Assembly (NCBI GenBank): GCA_030248215.1
Contig: JASANG010003213.1
Span: forward strand, 89,501 to 153,500
DNA: 64,000 bases
Direction of reading: 5' to 3'
Source of the DNA: Enoplolaimus lenunculus
Lineage: Eukaryota; Nematoda; Enoplea; Enoplida; Thoracostomopsidae
The translations under genes were made by a program, and so were the position numbers. The notes under the pieces were generated by a model. The model was given only the letters and a program-made list of their open reading frames with translations, was not told where the DNA came from and did no database searches. Below, piece by piece: positions 11,184 through 22,497 of the stretch (positions are counted from its first letter, which is position 1; the number at the start of each line of letters is the position of its first letter).

Positions 11184-11392
11184 CTGTAAATTTTGCGAAG
11201 TCACAATTGGTAAACCTTCGTGGGTCCATTGAATTGTCGCTACGCCGTCTGAAGATAAACTGGTGGTCCCTGATCCAATACCAGATCGATACAGCGTAGT
11301 TCCCTCGTCGTGTGTTAGCTTGCATTCCAGCGTCGCCGTGTGATTTTGGGATACTTCCATCACAGATTGAAACGGACGTATTCGTGGCGGTT
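11184..11392 (-). CDS. HMCN: Hemicentin-like Ig domain 10, first exon
   Basis: Begins PPRIRPFQ and contains LECKLTHDEG and IQWTHEG. Between the first Cys and the Trp there are about 20 extra residues (around TLYRSGIGSGTTSLSS), making this the longest domain (111 codons). Acceptor TTTCAG, donor GTCAGA. A longer open frame in another phase over the same stretch is a shadow. Confidence 0.82.
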
Positions 11393-11419
11393 CTGAAAAT
11401 TTGAAGAAAACTAAATTTT

Positions 11420-11830
11420 GAATTTAGGAGTTTTCTCAGAATTTAGAATCTGAAGAAAAATCAATACAATTCAGTATTGCGGACAATTTTGTAGAATTTA
11501 GAATTTATCAAAACTTTTATAGAATTTAAGAATTAAGAAAACTTTTTGTGAAATTCGAAACTGGCGAAAATTTTGCAGAATTCAGAATTGAGAAATACAT
11601 TAAATAGAATTTAAGAATTTCATTTCAGATAAAATTTGATACATTTCAGATTTATGGAATATTTTGCAGAATTTAGAATTTACGAAAAGTTGTGCAAAAT
11701 TCCGAATTACGGAACATTTTGCAAAATTCAGAATTACCGAACATTTTGTAGAATTCAGATGTGAGTAGAGATATTTAGCAGAATTCAGAATTTAGTAAAA
11801 TTTCATAAAGTTCAAAATTAAGCAAACATT
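11420..11830. repeat. Degenerate tandem repeat (about 30-35 bp)
   Basis: Repeated variants of TTTTGCAGAATTTAGAATT and GAATTCAGAATTACGGAACA across the intron upstream of Ig domain 10. Copies are too diverged to count exactly. Confidence 0.6.
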
Positions 11831-11969
11831 TAAGCCTGATGTTTACAAGAGTAATGTATTTAAACAGAAAGGTTCCAACTTGTTTCCATATTTTCAGTAA
11901 AGCTAAAAATTTCCCCTTCAAGCAATAATTTAATCAATTTGAGCCATCCAAACCCCAACGGGACTGCCA

Positions 11970-12192
11970 CACTTTAGAAAATGGTGAGTCCGATTGATTC
12001 TCTGTGGAATAGGCTTTTCCGGACTACACAAATTGAGTCAAATTCGACTCTGCTAGAGTCAAATGCGATTCACCCGAGTCGCTCAGTGAGTCGAAGAATT
12101 TGACTCTGGCTGAATTGAATTTGACTCAGCTAGTGTAGTTCTGAAAAGCCTATTTCGGAGAGAGTCAATTTGACTCACCATTTTTTGCAATG
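11970..12192. mobile_element. Family E element near the exon of Ig domain 9
   Basis: Arms ATGGTGAGTCCGATTGATTC and GAGTCAATTTGACTCACCAT are inverted, and the middle is made of GAGTCAAATTCGACTC palindromes. It ends 24 bases past the donor of 12218-12380. Confidence 0.75.
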
Positions 12193-12217
12193 CAGAAGCT
12201 CTGTGATATTGACTTAC

Positions 12218-12380
12218 GTAAAATCGATACAAGCATCATTTTTTCTGCTCGACCAGCTTGGTTTGTGGCGACACACTTGTATCGACCTTCGTCATCGACG
12301 CTTGTCGCCGCAACCCGGTAAACTTGGCCGTTGTTCGAAAACAATTCTGGCGATCCGGTCACACTTAGTTGAATTTCGTT
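12218..12380 (-). CDS. HMCN: Hemicentin-like Ig domain 9, second exon (after the 33.9-kb intron)
   Basis: Begins NEIQLSVTGSPELF after TTTCAG and contains DDEGRYKCVATNQAG. It ends at a strong GTAAGT donor, leaving a C for a Gln codon with the next exon. It has no Ig first half nearby; none with a Cys/Trp pattern is visible on the minus strand between 12.4 and 46.2 kb. With 46282-46397 it forms a 93-codon domain. Confidence 0.85.
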
Positions 12381-12469
12381 CTGAAAATAAAAAAACCATA
12401 AAAAGTATAGCATCGTCGCACCCTATGCAAATCCGAAACTCAAAATTGAAACAAAACTATGACAAGTCA

Positions 12470-12575
12470 AATGCGTAAAATGTGCTGAATTTTGAATCTC
12501 ACCATTTACTGGTTCCAAAGCTATACGACTTATCACGAACTGGTGGTCGGTGCTACACACGTTTGAGAACACGGG
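12470..12575. mobile_element. Family A element, half copy
   Basis: GTGCTGAATTTTGAATCTCA, CACGAACTGGTGGTCGG and CTACACACGTTTGAGAACAC form the right arm only. Confidence 0.55.
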
Positions 12576-12639
12576 ACAGAGATAATTGCAGGAACATTAG
12601 CTTATGAGGCATATGCGATAAATCATTTTCCCTAAAACT

Positions 12640-13135
12640 TTGGTTTTGTACACTTTCCTAGACCTTTGAGGTAAAAGACTGGGCTTAGGATGAGGCTTAA
12701 TCTTATTTATTGGTTTGTGCAAAGGCTAAAGGCCCAAACCTAGTTTCGCGTAAGTTTTCTCCTAAACCTAAGCCTAACCAAAGCTTAAGCCTGAGCGTAT
12801 GGGTGTTATGGCACTGCAATGACCTGAATAAGAGGTGGGATTAAGATGAGGCTTAAGCTTATGCATAGGTTTAAGCAAATGCTAATGGATCAAACCTAGT
12901 TTCACATAAGCTTCAAAACCTAAGCCTAACCAAAGCTTAAGCCTGAGCGTATGGGTGTTATGGCACTGCAATGACCTGAATAAGAGCTGTGATTAAGATG
13001 ATGCTTAAGCTTATCTCTAGGTTTGTGCAAAGGTTAAAGGCCCAAACCTAGTTTCACATAAGCTTTCTTCTAATCCTAAGCTTAAGCCTGAGCGTATGGG
13101 TGTAATGGCACTGCAGTGACCTGAATAAGAGGTGA
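12640..13135. repeat. 145-153-bp tandem repeat, three copies
   Basis: GCGTATGGGTGTTATGGCAC begins at 12794, 12947 and (variant) 13092. Each unit also holds CCTAAGCCTAACCAAAGCTT. It seems built from pieces of families G and B (CACTGCAATGACCTGAATAA). Confidence 0.8.
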
Positions 13136-13215
13136 GACTGATATTTATTCTGCTTCTAAGGATGGTCCCATCCAGTTATTCAATTACGGACTTTTATTTA
13201 TTTTTAATTGGCTAC
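13111..13215. mobile_element. Family B element, end fragment
   Basis: CTGCAGTGACCTGAATAAGA then GACTGATATTTATTCTGCTT and TTACGGACTTTTATTTATTT match one end of the 18310 copy. Confidence 0.5.
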
Positions 13216-13861
13216 ATATTTGTGAACGCAACACTTTTCTTCTTTATATTCTTTCTTTCGGGCAAAACTGAGTTGCTAAGCAGCAGTTTTGTTGTTTGCC
13301 ATGTCTGTTAATCTTTTGTTCTGGATTTGATAAAACCTTATGCCCTTGTCTGAGTATATGTTACATATTTGAGCAGTCTCGGTCATTCGACCACATTGGT
13401 TTTCTTTAATGAACTCTAATTAGAATTATGTACTCTACTTACTAACAGACTCTAATTAGGGATGCCGACTCCTATTCGGAATCAATCATGGGGACTCCAC
13501 TCCGATAGCTTAGTATCATATTCGAGTCACTACAGTAAGTGCAAAATAGCTCAAACTCAAACTGTTCATCTTGCAGGATAATATGACCCAGTATATATTA
13601 TATACGACAGCTATGGCGGCAATTCGACCACCGACAACTTGTAATCCGAAATTTCGTCGACTCGACTATTCGTCGCTCATCATTATACTTTATGCTTAGG
13701 CTTAGGATTACGCTTAGAATTATGCGTAAATTTATTAACATACGTATTAAAACTGTTGGGTGACAAGATTCCAGTTGGCATGCGACAAATTGTCTTGGAT
13801 TCATAATGAGTTTCAACCTGCTCTTTGTGAACCTTGAATATTAACTGTTATTTAATATATG

Positions 13862-14254
13862 CAGTGGCGGGTCCAGGGTCTCAAAATGGGGGGGGGCAAA
13901 ATTTCTCAGGAAATAAACTTATTTTTGACCCATACTGTAGTGACCTAAATAAGAGGGGGTCCCCATTTTGAGTCCCAATTAATAGAAGTCCGTATCCCTA
14001 ATAAGAGTCCGTAAGCGGGTAGAGTCCTTAAACCCTTGTTAGAGTTCATAAATGTCTATTGTCCCTTATTGTAGCGCATAAATGACTCCAGGCCCAAATA
14101 AAGGTGAGTTCGAAACTTTAAAGCGTGCTTATACTATTGTGTATAAAACAAAGAAATAAACAGCGTAGAACAGCAATTGACACTATATAATTTTTGTCGA
14201 GATGCTGTTGGGGGGCCCCACGGCTGGGGTGGCCTCCCCATGGATCCGCCATTG
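13862..14254. mobile_element. Family C element with a family B insertion
   Basis: Starts CAGTGGCGGGTCCAGG and ends ATGGATCCGCCATTG. Family-C sequence (ACTTATTTTTGACCCATA) is interrupted at 13935 by CTGTAGTGACCTAAATAAGA, a family-B end, and resumes near TATAATTTTTGTCGAGATG (14186). Confidence 0.65.
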
Positions 14255-14510
14255 GATATATGCAGGTAATCCATGAACCCAGAAACGATTAACGACTGTT
14301 GCAAAAGGATTTCTTGTTAATAAATGATGTCCAGTGTCTGGCTTCACTGGGACACATTAATTTCAAAATTACGTCAACCTTTTCACTCGCGAATTCTGGA
14401 ACACTCAACCTTTATAACTGCTGGTCACCTAAATGTTTCACAACTGAAAGTCATTTGTACGCGTCTGGTTATATGTTCAATTTTGTATTGTACCGCGCCT
14501 TTAACCTTTT

Positions 14511-14771
14511 ATCACATGAATATTTTCTATTTCCCCTGAGACCTACTTTTATGCTAGGATTCGAACTCCAGTGACTGAAGTGGGAGGCGTATACCATCAC
14601 CACTCAGCTATAGGAGCTTGACGCTCGAGCCCGAGGGGGCTCTCACGTCTTGTGGTGATTTAGTACTATGTATACGTGTTGCAATTGTTAAACACTGTGC
14701 GATATGTATTGTTTAACGTATATACACTGCGCTGAGTTGCCCATAGTCAACTCTATGTGAGACAGGGTTAA
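14511..14771 (-). mobile_element. Family I element with internal tRNA-type promoter
   Basis: Inverted ends TTAACCTTTTATCACATGAA and GACAGGGTTAA. On the minus strand it contains TAGCTGAGTGG, an exact pol III A-box match, and about 32 bases later GTTCGAATCC, an exact B-box match. Related copies: 28268, 53244 and 63860. Confidence 0.7.
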
Positions 14772-15937
14772 GTACCCGTTTATTTTTATAATTGCAATTT
14801 CAGATACCTATCCATACGTAGGCTAAGGTTTAGGCTTAGTCAAACTTTTCTGTACTATTGTGATTTCAAAATTATGTCTTTTGCACAACCTTAATCTTAT
14901 ACTTATTAGCGAGACAAAACATTGGCAAATCAAAAATTTTACTTTAAGGCGGAAATTCTATACTGTTCGTATCAGCGGCAGATTCACAAATTTCTGACGG
15001 CAGAAGCGGACTGACAAAAGTTACGAAACGCAATTTTTACTGTATGCTATATATGTGACGAACTTCTGAGGGGAAAAATTGTAAAATAAGTAGGCACCTT
15101 GCCATAGGCCCGAACCCCACTTTCTGTAAGAATTTTGGCCCCCATTAAACTTTTCAAGCTTGGTGGTAAGTCCATCGAGGAACCTTGTGTATGCCTCTCC
15201 TGAAAATTGTTTAGCCGCCGCTAGCAAGGTGAGCTGGCTATCGGCCTGAGTTGTTTTCAATAAGTTGATCAGTTTGTTTTAGCATATTTCTCTCACAGAC
15301 ATACAAATGGTCTGGTTTCTGCTGATAAACCATTTATATGGTTTGTCGGTGTATTTCTGTAGCACACGGCCATTGGTGGAACCATAGGGGATCCAGCCAG
15401 CCCAAGGCACGCCACCAGGGATCAAAGCTAAAAGATTGTGTTAAGATTTAGTGCTAAAATTGCGTCTGGCTTCTTGTTCGCTTCGCTCGAGAGTTTCTGT
15501 CTCTATTATGTTTTATACGATTTCCCCATCAGCAATTTCTGGATTGACCACTGGTTACTGTCTTCGTTTTGAAGCCGACAGTTGTAAGGATAGATGGAAC
15601 CCGTCTCATAGTTGAGGGATGGCTAAAGAGCTTAAGCAATAGGCGATTTTGACTGCATTTCTGCTAACTTTACATGACAACACGAACAACTTTGTGCGAT
15701 CCTGCAATGTTCCTTGACTGAAACAAAATTCAACAAAATAAATCTGCGGTTTTCAAGTATAATTCTTCAATTTTTGAACTCATCACAGCAATACTTGAAT
15801 TTGATTCCATTATTTTTAAAACAGGTTCAAGGCCATCTCTTTGAAAATGCGAAATTTCAAAGATACAGATTTTACAATGAAATTTCATTTAATAATTCGT
15901 TAGCTAGCACGTTTTTAGTTTTTTGCGTTAGCTATAT
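14772..15937. other. Intronic stretch, one family L copy, nothing else recognised
   Basis: Contains a family-L copy (about 15065-15246) and the AATTGCGTCTGGCTTCTTGT block (15458-15490). No coding exon is supported. Confidence 0.5.
15065..15246. mobile_element. Family L element
   Basis: TAGGCACCTTGCCATAGGCC, AACTTTTCAAGCTTGGTGGT and CTAGCAAGGTGAGCTGGCTA match the family arrangement. Confidence 0.5.
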
Positions 15938-16060
15938 TGGTCAATGTAAAGAACAGGGTCGCATCGTTTTCCGCAGTGGCTGTAATAGAGTCAGAAGTTT
16001 TTTGTTTAAGCTTAAGCTTAGGCTTAGGAATAGGCTCATCCTGACGCTTGGGCTTTTGAC
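15938..16060. mobile_element. Family G element, partial
   Basis: GGTCAATGTAAAGAACAGGG, GGCTGTAATAGAGTCAG and a short TTAGGC run. The other end is missing; a full copy follows at 16225. Confidence 0.55.
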
Positions 16061-16224
16061 GAGCAGTCGTTTTTAACTTTTGCTCTTAAAAATTGGGCGA
16101 TATATAGCGAAAGGTGAGAATTGCGTTTCATAAACTGTTGCCAGCCCACCCTCAGTCAGAAATTCCCGGAGCCGCAGCTGAGCGTAAACTATGTTATGTC
16201 CTGCGTTTCAGTAATACTGAAGAT

Positions 16225-16432
16225 GGCCCGTGTATAGAACTTGGCCGGAACGTTTTCCGGTGGGACTGTAATAGAGTAAGCTTAAACTTTAGACTAATTT
16301 TTTTGCTTGGGCTTAGGCTTAGGCTTAGGCTTAAGCTTACGTACAGGCTCATTTTTACGCTTAGGCTCAGGCTTAGGGTAGGCTTAGGAATATACTTTTA
16401 CTACCGTTCCGGCCCTGTTCTATACGTTGGCC
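16225..16432. mobile_element. Family G element with 8-bp duplication
   Basis: GGCCCGTGTATAGAACTTGG to TGTTCTATACGTTGGCC, flanked by CTGAAGAT (16217-16224) and CTGAAGGT (16433-16440), 7 of 8 matching. Interior TTAGGC array. Confidence 0.8.
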
Positions 16433-16934
16433 CTGAAGGTGGCGATCGTAGCTTGTGTTTTCAGTTTTCGGCATAAGTGAATCTGTATCGTTTATGGTTC
16501 CAAGGTCATACGTACCCCGTTTCCGTGTCCCTTTCACGGGCTGCTTGTTACGATTTATTTTATCTCACTGAGGTTAACCGGACAACGGTGCTTATGAAAC
16601 TTACCGGTTACGAAGCATGCAGCCTTGGAAACTCGTCCAAAAGTTCACGTATGCTCTACTGATTTAACGGTTAAATAGCTTTAGTCAAAGTTTATGGCAA
16701 TATTTTTAATTAAAACTCAACGCAAAGTTGATATTAACTGTGTGTTATCTGCTCCTATCGTTTCAGCTAAATTGATATCCATCTATATATAGTCAGATGA
16801 GGCTGTTTGACTTAATTAAGTCATTTTATTTTGTGTTTAACCGTTTCTCACATGAATATTTTCAGTTTCCTCGGAAATCTAATGAGGTCCATAGCATAAG
16901 GGGGTAAGGGGGAACTCAGCCACTGTTTGTATGG

Positions 16935-17215
16935 AACGTGTAAGCACGTGAGACATTCTTGTCCTATCGCATGTACAATAAATGCAATGCACATTGTGTT
17001 GTATGCTTGCTGACAGCATACGGTCGACACATATAGTCGACGAAAAACGCAGTTGGAGACGTGGGCTGCGTGGCGCAGTGGTAGTGGGATCGCTTAAGGA
17101 TCCGTAGGCTGAGAGTTCGATCCCCACTCCGGAGGCCCCGCTTTTCCAGTTGCTTAGTTGAAAGGTCTGATGTCCCGGTTTCTACCTAGACTCACATGGG
17201 GGCTACGCCATGAGC
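16935..17215 (+). mobile_element. tRNA-derived SINE, copy 1 of a tandem pair
   Basis: TGGCGCAGTGG (17071) fits the pol III A box and GAGTTCGATCC (17113) the B box. A perfect GGATC/GATCC stem encloses the loop GCTTAAG. Leading CAATAAATGCAATGCA and trailing GTCTGATGTCCCGGTTTCTA are shared with the next copy. It is not a convincing functional tRNA. Confidence 0.65.
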
Positions 17216-17299
17216 ACAATGGTAAACTACCGCGCTATGAACAAGGTATCTAGTCGAAAATAGGATGGGCGGTCAAGGGACGACCTTGTTGAAAATAAA

Positions 17300-17545
17300 G
17301 GCATGAAGGCATATGAGACTTGCTTGTCCTGGTGCATATGCAATAAATGCAATGCATATTGTGTTGTATGCTTGTTGGCAGCATACGGTCGACCAGTTAT
17401 AGAGGCGGGGCGGGCTTCGTGGCGCAGTGGTAGAGTGTTCGCTTAAGGAACCGTAGCCTGAGAGTTCGCTCCCCGCTCTGGAGCCCGGTTTTGCTAGCTG
17501 CATAATGAAAAAGTCTGATGTCCTGGTTTCTACCTAGACTGACAG
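17300..17545 (+). mobile_element. tRNA-derived SINE, copy 2 of a tandem pair
   Basis: The same blocks recur about 350-365 bp downstream: CAATAAATGCAATGCA at 17341, TGGCGCAGTGG at 17420. GGGCTTC and GGAGCCC can pair as a 7-bp acceptor-like stem. The tail GTCTGATGTCCTGGTTTCTA matches copy 1. Confidence 0.65.
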
Positions 17546-18309
17546 AATGCTTTTGATCCCTCCCTAGAAAGTTATACCCAGCTTATTAAAGAATAATGAG
17601 TTTAGCTGCATATCTGTTCTAAGGTTGTTTTGGGCTCCCCTAACTTGTTGAGCTGGCTAAGAACCTGGACATAATTTCAAGCTTGAATTTGCACCTAGTA
17701 TTCAAGGATCAGATTCGCTTAACATCACTACATAGCTATATACTAGTCAGCAGGCTTTGCGCAATGCGAAAAAGTTAACGTATGCACTACAATCTGCATG
17801 CAAATTTTGTTTTCACTGAACAATCACATTTCTGTTGTAGGAAAATATTATAAACAAAGTAATGCTGAAAACTTGACCAAAACACGTATGTGGGGCACTC
17901 CAACTTTAATTATAAAGACAACAGGTTTGCGCACAAATCTGAGGGGGCTATCACGGGTGTTAAAAATGCATCGGTATGAGATGTTAAACTTTGTCACGTA
18001 AACACACTTTGTTGTAAGCAACGTTCTGATCTCTGAATTAAACCTAGTATTAAATTTGAATTCGTTATCCGGCTCCGGCTCCGTCAGTTTTTGGTATCCG
18101 GTTGCACTCAGATATATATTTCGCCACTGAAACCTTATTAGAACACATAATTAGCACTCGTTTATTAATTGAATTAATAGATGTTTTTAAGCCTCTATAG
18201 ATTTACCTACGTTTTTTGTGTCACAACATTACAGTTTGATACTATTAATGTCTATAAATTTGTAAACCAAAAACAACTGGTGCAACTAAAATGTTTCTAT
18301 GCTCATGTA
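17546..18309. other. Intronic stretch, nothing recognised
   Basis: AT-rich sequence without a repeat family or exon that I can support. Confidence 0.4.
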
Positions 18310-18755
18310 CTGTAGTGACCCGAATAAGAGGGGGGACTGATATTAATTTGGCTTCTCCAGAGGGTACCCCCTTGCTATTCGGTTACGGACTGTTATTTAT
18401 TTTTAACTCACGCTCCACCGCCCTTCGTTACTGATATATATCCGGTACTGCAATTATCTGTTGGATTAAACGTTTATTTGTCTTGTGCCAATAGCTTGAG
18501 CGGAAATACAAGGTTATACTTATGAATGTACTTTCAAAATTTAGGTACGCTTTAAAGTTTCAAACTCAACTTATTTGGTCCTGGAGTCATTTATGCGCTA
18601 CAATTAGGCCTAATTGACATCTATGGACTCTAATTAGGGTTTAGGGACTCTATCCGCTTACGGACTCTTATAAGAGATACGGACTCCTATTTATTTGGAC
18701 TCAAAATGGAGAACCCCCTCTTCACACCTCCACCTTCTTATTCGGGTCAATACAG
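18310..18755. mobile_element. Family B element, full length with TA duplication
   Basis: CTGTAGTGACCCGAATAAGA at one end and CTTATTCGGGTCAATACAG at the other, flanked by TA on both sides (18308-18309, 18756-18757). The 446-bp interior has no coding capacity. TA duplications fit Tc1/mariner-type transposition. Confidence 0.8.
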
Positions 18756-19345
18756 TATGGCTGATATCGCGTGATTAGAATAATATATTTCGTTCAACCG
18801 GAGCCTCAAAAATGTAACCTTTGGTTAATTCCAAAATCTCCCAGTCGCCATCTGGTGTTTCTGCATTTAAATTTTATACCAACAACCTCTTGAAAAATTC
18901 CAGCTAAGGGTGAACCATTACATCCACCCCTCGGTTGTTCTGAACGCTTGGAAAATTTATAAGACCGTTTGCCTAATGACGTTTAACCAGTTTTATAGCA
19001 GTTCATGCCCTGGCTCCGGATGAGAACTGTTTTTCATGCGGTACGCCGGAACCCATCGTACGGGTTGTGAGCCTAAATATCACAAGCCACGCTGACCACA
19101 GCTGGTTTGTTGACTAATTCTGTAAAGCTCAAACGCAAGCTTGTCTACGTTTGGCTTTTGCTAACGAAAACACTGTTTCGACCCGTAACATCAATCTATT
19201 TAATTAGTAGCAAAAAATTTGTTTCATTTATTAGTTTTGTGTGGCTTTTGCGTGCATATTTTGTCAAATAGAACTCGCAAAGCGAATGTTTCTGATGGAT
19301 TTATTATACAGGGAACAAATAATGTTATAGCCGTGATTGTAACAG

Positions 19346-19440
19346 GCCAGTAGCCGGCTCACTTTGCTAGGGGGGCTAATAACTTTTCTGGAGGGCATTG
19401 AAGGGTTCTCAGTGAGGTATAAGCAGGGTTGAAAATTTGG
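19346..19440. mobile_element. Family L element, partial
   Basis: GCCAGTAGCCGGCTCACTTT, GCTAGGGGGGC and GCAGGGTTGAAAATTTGG match family L. Confidence 0.45.
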
Positions 19441-19565
19441 ATTGAAAAAGCTTGAAATATCTATTTATGGTAATTATAAAAATTTTCGCACTGATTAATA
19501 AGCTAAATTTTTGAAATTTTATACCAACGTACCAAGGTTTAAGAATAGCAACAAGGTTGTAGTGC

Positions 19566-19728
19566 TGTAGTGACCCGAACAAGCGGGTGTGGGGAAATAA
19601 TAGTGGCTCCATTTTGAGTTCCAATCAATAGGAGTCCGTATCTCTAATAAGAGTCCGTAATCGGATAGAGTCCCTAAACCCGAATTAGAGTCCACAAATG
19701 TCACATCTCAAATTGTAGCCATCATTTT
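19566..19728. mobile_element. Family B element, partial
   Basis: CTGTAGTGACCCGAACAAGC followed by ATAGGAGTCCGTATCTCTAA and AGAGTCCCTAAACCCGAATT. Only one terminal repeat remains. Confidence 0.55.
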
Positions 19729-20531
19729 TTGCAGTGTACTTGAGCCGGAACCGGAATAAGACATCAGGTAATACGTTTAGTAATCTTGCATAATATTTGT
19801 TCCCAATGGTTATTTCTTGGTTAAATTAGGATTATTTCATGGTCAAATTAACGTTAGCCTTTTCCTAGAAATAAGGGATTGTACGCTTGGGCCTAAACCT
19901 TTCCTGTATCTGCTTAACAAATATTTCAAAATGCATTAGAAAATCTCTAATGTATTTTCAGTTAAAATACTCTACAACGAGCCATTGTGTTTATTTATGT
20001 TTTCAAATTATTTTGACTAAAAATTTAACATTCCGTTTTGTTTCTGCCATCCGTCCTCTTGCGAATCGCCTACTTTGCTGTTTTCACAGTTCTCTTTTGT
20101 CAACAAATAAAATATTAATAATTGAACACAATCCATTTTTGTTAAATCCATTTTTAACTTTTCTGTAAAGTTTAAAGTGGAAGCTGAAAAAATGGTAAAA
20201 ATTTAAAAAACAAACTTAAGTCTAAAAATTGTTTTCAAAAAGAATCAAACAATTTCACCACGGGGGGGGGGTCAAAATGTGAAACAGTGAAAAATAAAGA
20301 ACACAAGTTTATAAACGCAATTTTAGTACTAAATCTTTAATGCAAAAATTTTAGTTTTGATTGCTGTAGCGGAAACTCGGCGTGGACCTGTCCCTTGGTT
20401 TGAGCACTGTCTTGCTGCGAATTTCTGCTGTTTTTGTGTTTCGAGTTTTAAGACGGAACGCAACTATAAGCTGTATATGGGACGATTTTAAAAGTTTGTT
20501 TAGATTCCGAATATTCTTAGTACTTTAACAA

Positions 20532-22310
20532 TACATACAACTACACTCAAAATAATATTTTTGATATTTAAGCAAAAATTTCTTACATTTGAGAAATATG
20601 ATTAGCAAGGTGCACTTGAAAAGTATTTCTGTTCTAACAGAAATGTTTTCAAAAAACGTTTTGAAATAAAGTCTGAAAATAAACGTTTTCCAGTTATTTT
20701 TAGAAAAATTGTCTTAAATATCAGCAAAACTTTTCAGATTTGCCACAGAAAACTCTTTTCTGAATAAATTCACAAATACTTTTTTGTGTGATTAAAGGTT
20801 GCATTATACTTTTTAACCAGTTTTTGATTTTGACCAATTTTTGAGAAAATACCCGTCTTCCGGCAATTTTATTCTGTGTCAACTGGTCTGAGCTCACAGC
20901 TGGTTCAAGTTGAGCGTTTTTCGGCTCATTTGATAGATGTATGAGCTCTTGTACAATAGATTGCCTATACCTAAACCTAAGCGTTTGATTTAAACCTACA
21001 TTTTATACTTGAAACTTTGGCTAAGTCGAGGCCTGACTAATCCTAAGCGTTTGCCTGTAAGAATTTCTCTAAGCGCAAATCTAAAACAGTTCCTGTGCCG
21101 TAAATTTTGTTTCGTACTTTTGGTACAATTTGTTTCACTAAAAAGTAACACTTAATGGTTAATAAAAAGACCTGTTAGTCATATGGGCCCCATATGCCTC
21201 CTGGTAATATGACTTGGGCCTCCCATCACTTTAGTCCGGCCCTGCGAAGCCGAATACCCTAGCCTTCACCTAAGTCTAAGCTTTATATATGCCTAAACTT
21301 TCACATAAGCTTAAGCTATGCCCCTAAGTCTTTGCGCCCAGTATATTTAGTTGAAGGTCGTTTGTTGTCATGAATGCAATAGAGTAAGCTTAAGCTTTAA
21401 ACATCAATCTTGAATATGGTGGAAAACGCGTACGACAACTGAAATCATAAGACAAGTTTTGGTCAAAAGCCTCAAAAATTTCGCCGTATGAAAATATTTT
21501 GAGCACAATTTTAGGGGTATAATTAATCATTGGCTCGGGGTAAGCGATTTTCCGATTATCTTCAACCAAAAGTGATGGAGCTTTGCTACCCCAATTCTCA
21601 CTTTTATAAGGTAACAGCTGAGGGGGGTTTGGCTGTGACAGAAAAAATTGTTGACATTTCAATACCGTATAGATAACTCATTTTTTGAATGTTTTTATTG
21701 CAGTTTGACTCGCGTGGCTAATTTATTCGAAGAGCTGATCATAAAATAGCAACTGCAACAGGCCTGCACAGCGTCATAGAGGTAACTGAGAGGGGGGATT
21801 GAGTCAACTCCGCCACCCCCCCCCCCCCCGTTTTGCGGTTTTTGATCAAGGCAACTTGGGAACGTTTTCAGCTGGAAACACAAGACACATCCTTAAAATT
21901 TCATAGCTTCCTTTTGTGAGATCCTGGGTACTTTAGTATGTTCGCAAATGTTTTAAACAACATTCATGAGGGGCAAACGAACATTTCGCAGCAGGATTTA
22001 TACAAGCGAAAAAAATTTCGTAGGGGTTCTGCTCTTAATCCCCCTTGGACTGTGGGCCTACACACACAAAAGTATTTCTGAATTTATTCAGAAAAGTGTT
22101 TTCTGTGGCAAATCTAAAAAGTTTTACCGATATTTAAGACAATTTTTCTAAAAATAACTGGAAAACGTTTATTTTCAGACTTTATTTCAAAACGTTTTTT
22201 GAAAACATTTCTGTTATAACAGAATTACTTTTCAAGTGCACCTTGCTAAGCATATTTGTCAAATGTAAGAAATTTTTGCTTAAATATCAGAAATATTATT
22301 TTGAGTGTAA
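20532..22310. mobile_element. 1.8-kb element with about 260-bp terminal inverted repeats
   Basis: 20532-20795 (ACACTCAAAATAATATTTTT, GAAATGTTTTCAAAAAACGT, TTGCCACAGAAAACTC) is mirrored at 22052-22310 (AACGTTTTTTGAAAACATTT, AATATTATTTTGAGTGTAA). The 1.25-kb interior has no transposase-like frame. Long inverted arms suggest a foldback-type or gutted DNA transposon. Confidence 0.75.
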
Positions 22311-22497
22311 ATTATACAGGGGTAAGTCTGAAATAATGCCTCCCTATGTGTCAAAATATTCAACCGGTTATCACAGGTTTTTAGTTAACATAAAAGCGGT
22401 TTTAAGCAGTTTGTCGTGTTCGTTTTTAACCAATTTTTGATTCATTAATAGTACATTATTTTTCAAAGCCATAAAATGTATCGCTATTCTCAGGCAC

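Noticed and set aside
10900-11325. 141-codon minus-strand frame over the Ig domain 10 exon
   Set aside because: Wrong phase. The frame with LECKLTH, IQWTHEG and correct splice borders is the coding one.
17063-17140. Functional tRNA gene
   Set aside because: Promoter boxes fit, but the T arm and acceptor do not pair properly and the unit is repeated with a shared tail, as in a SINE.
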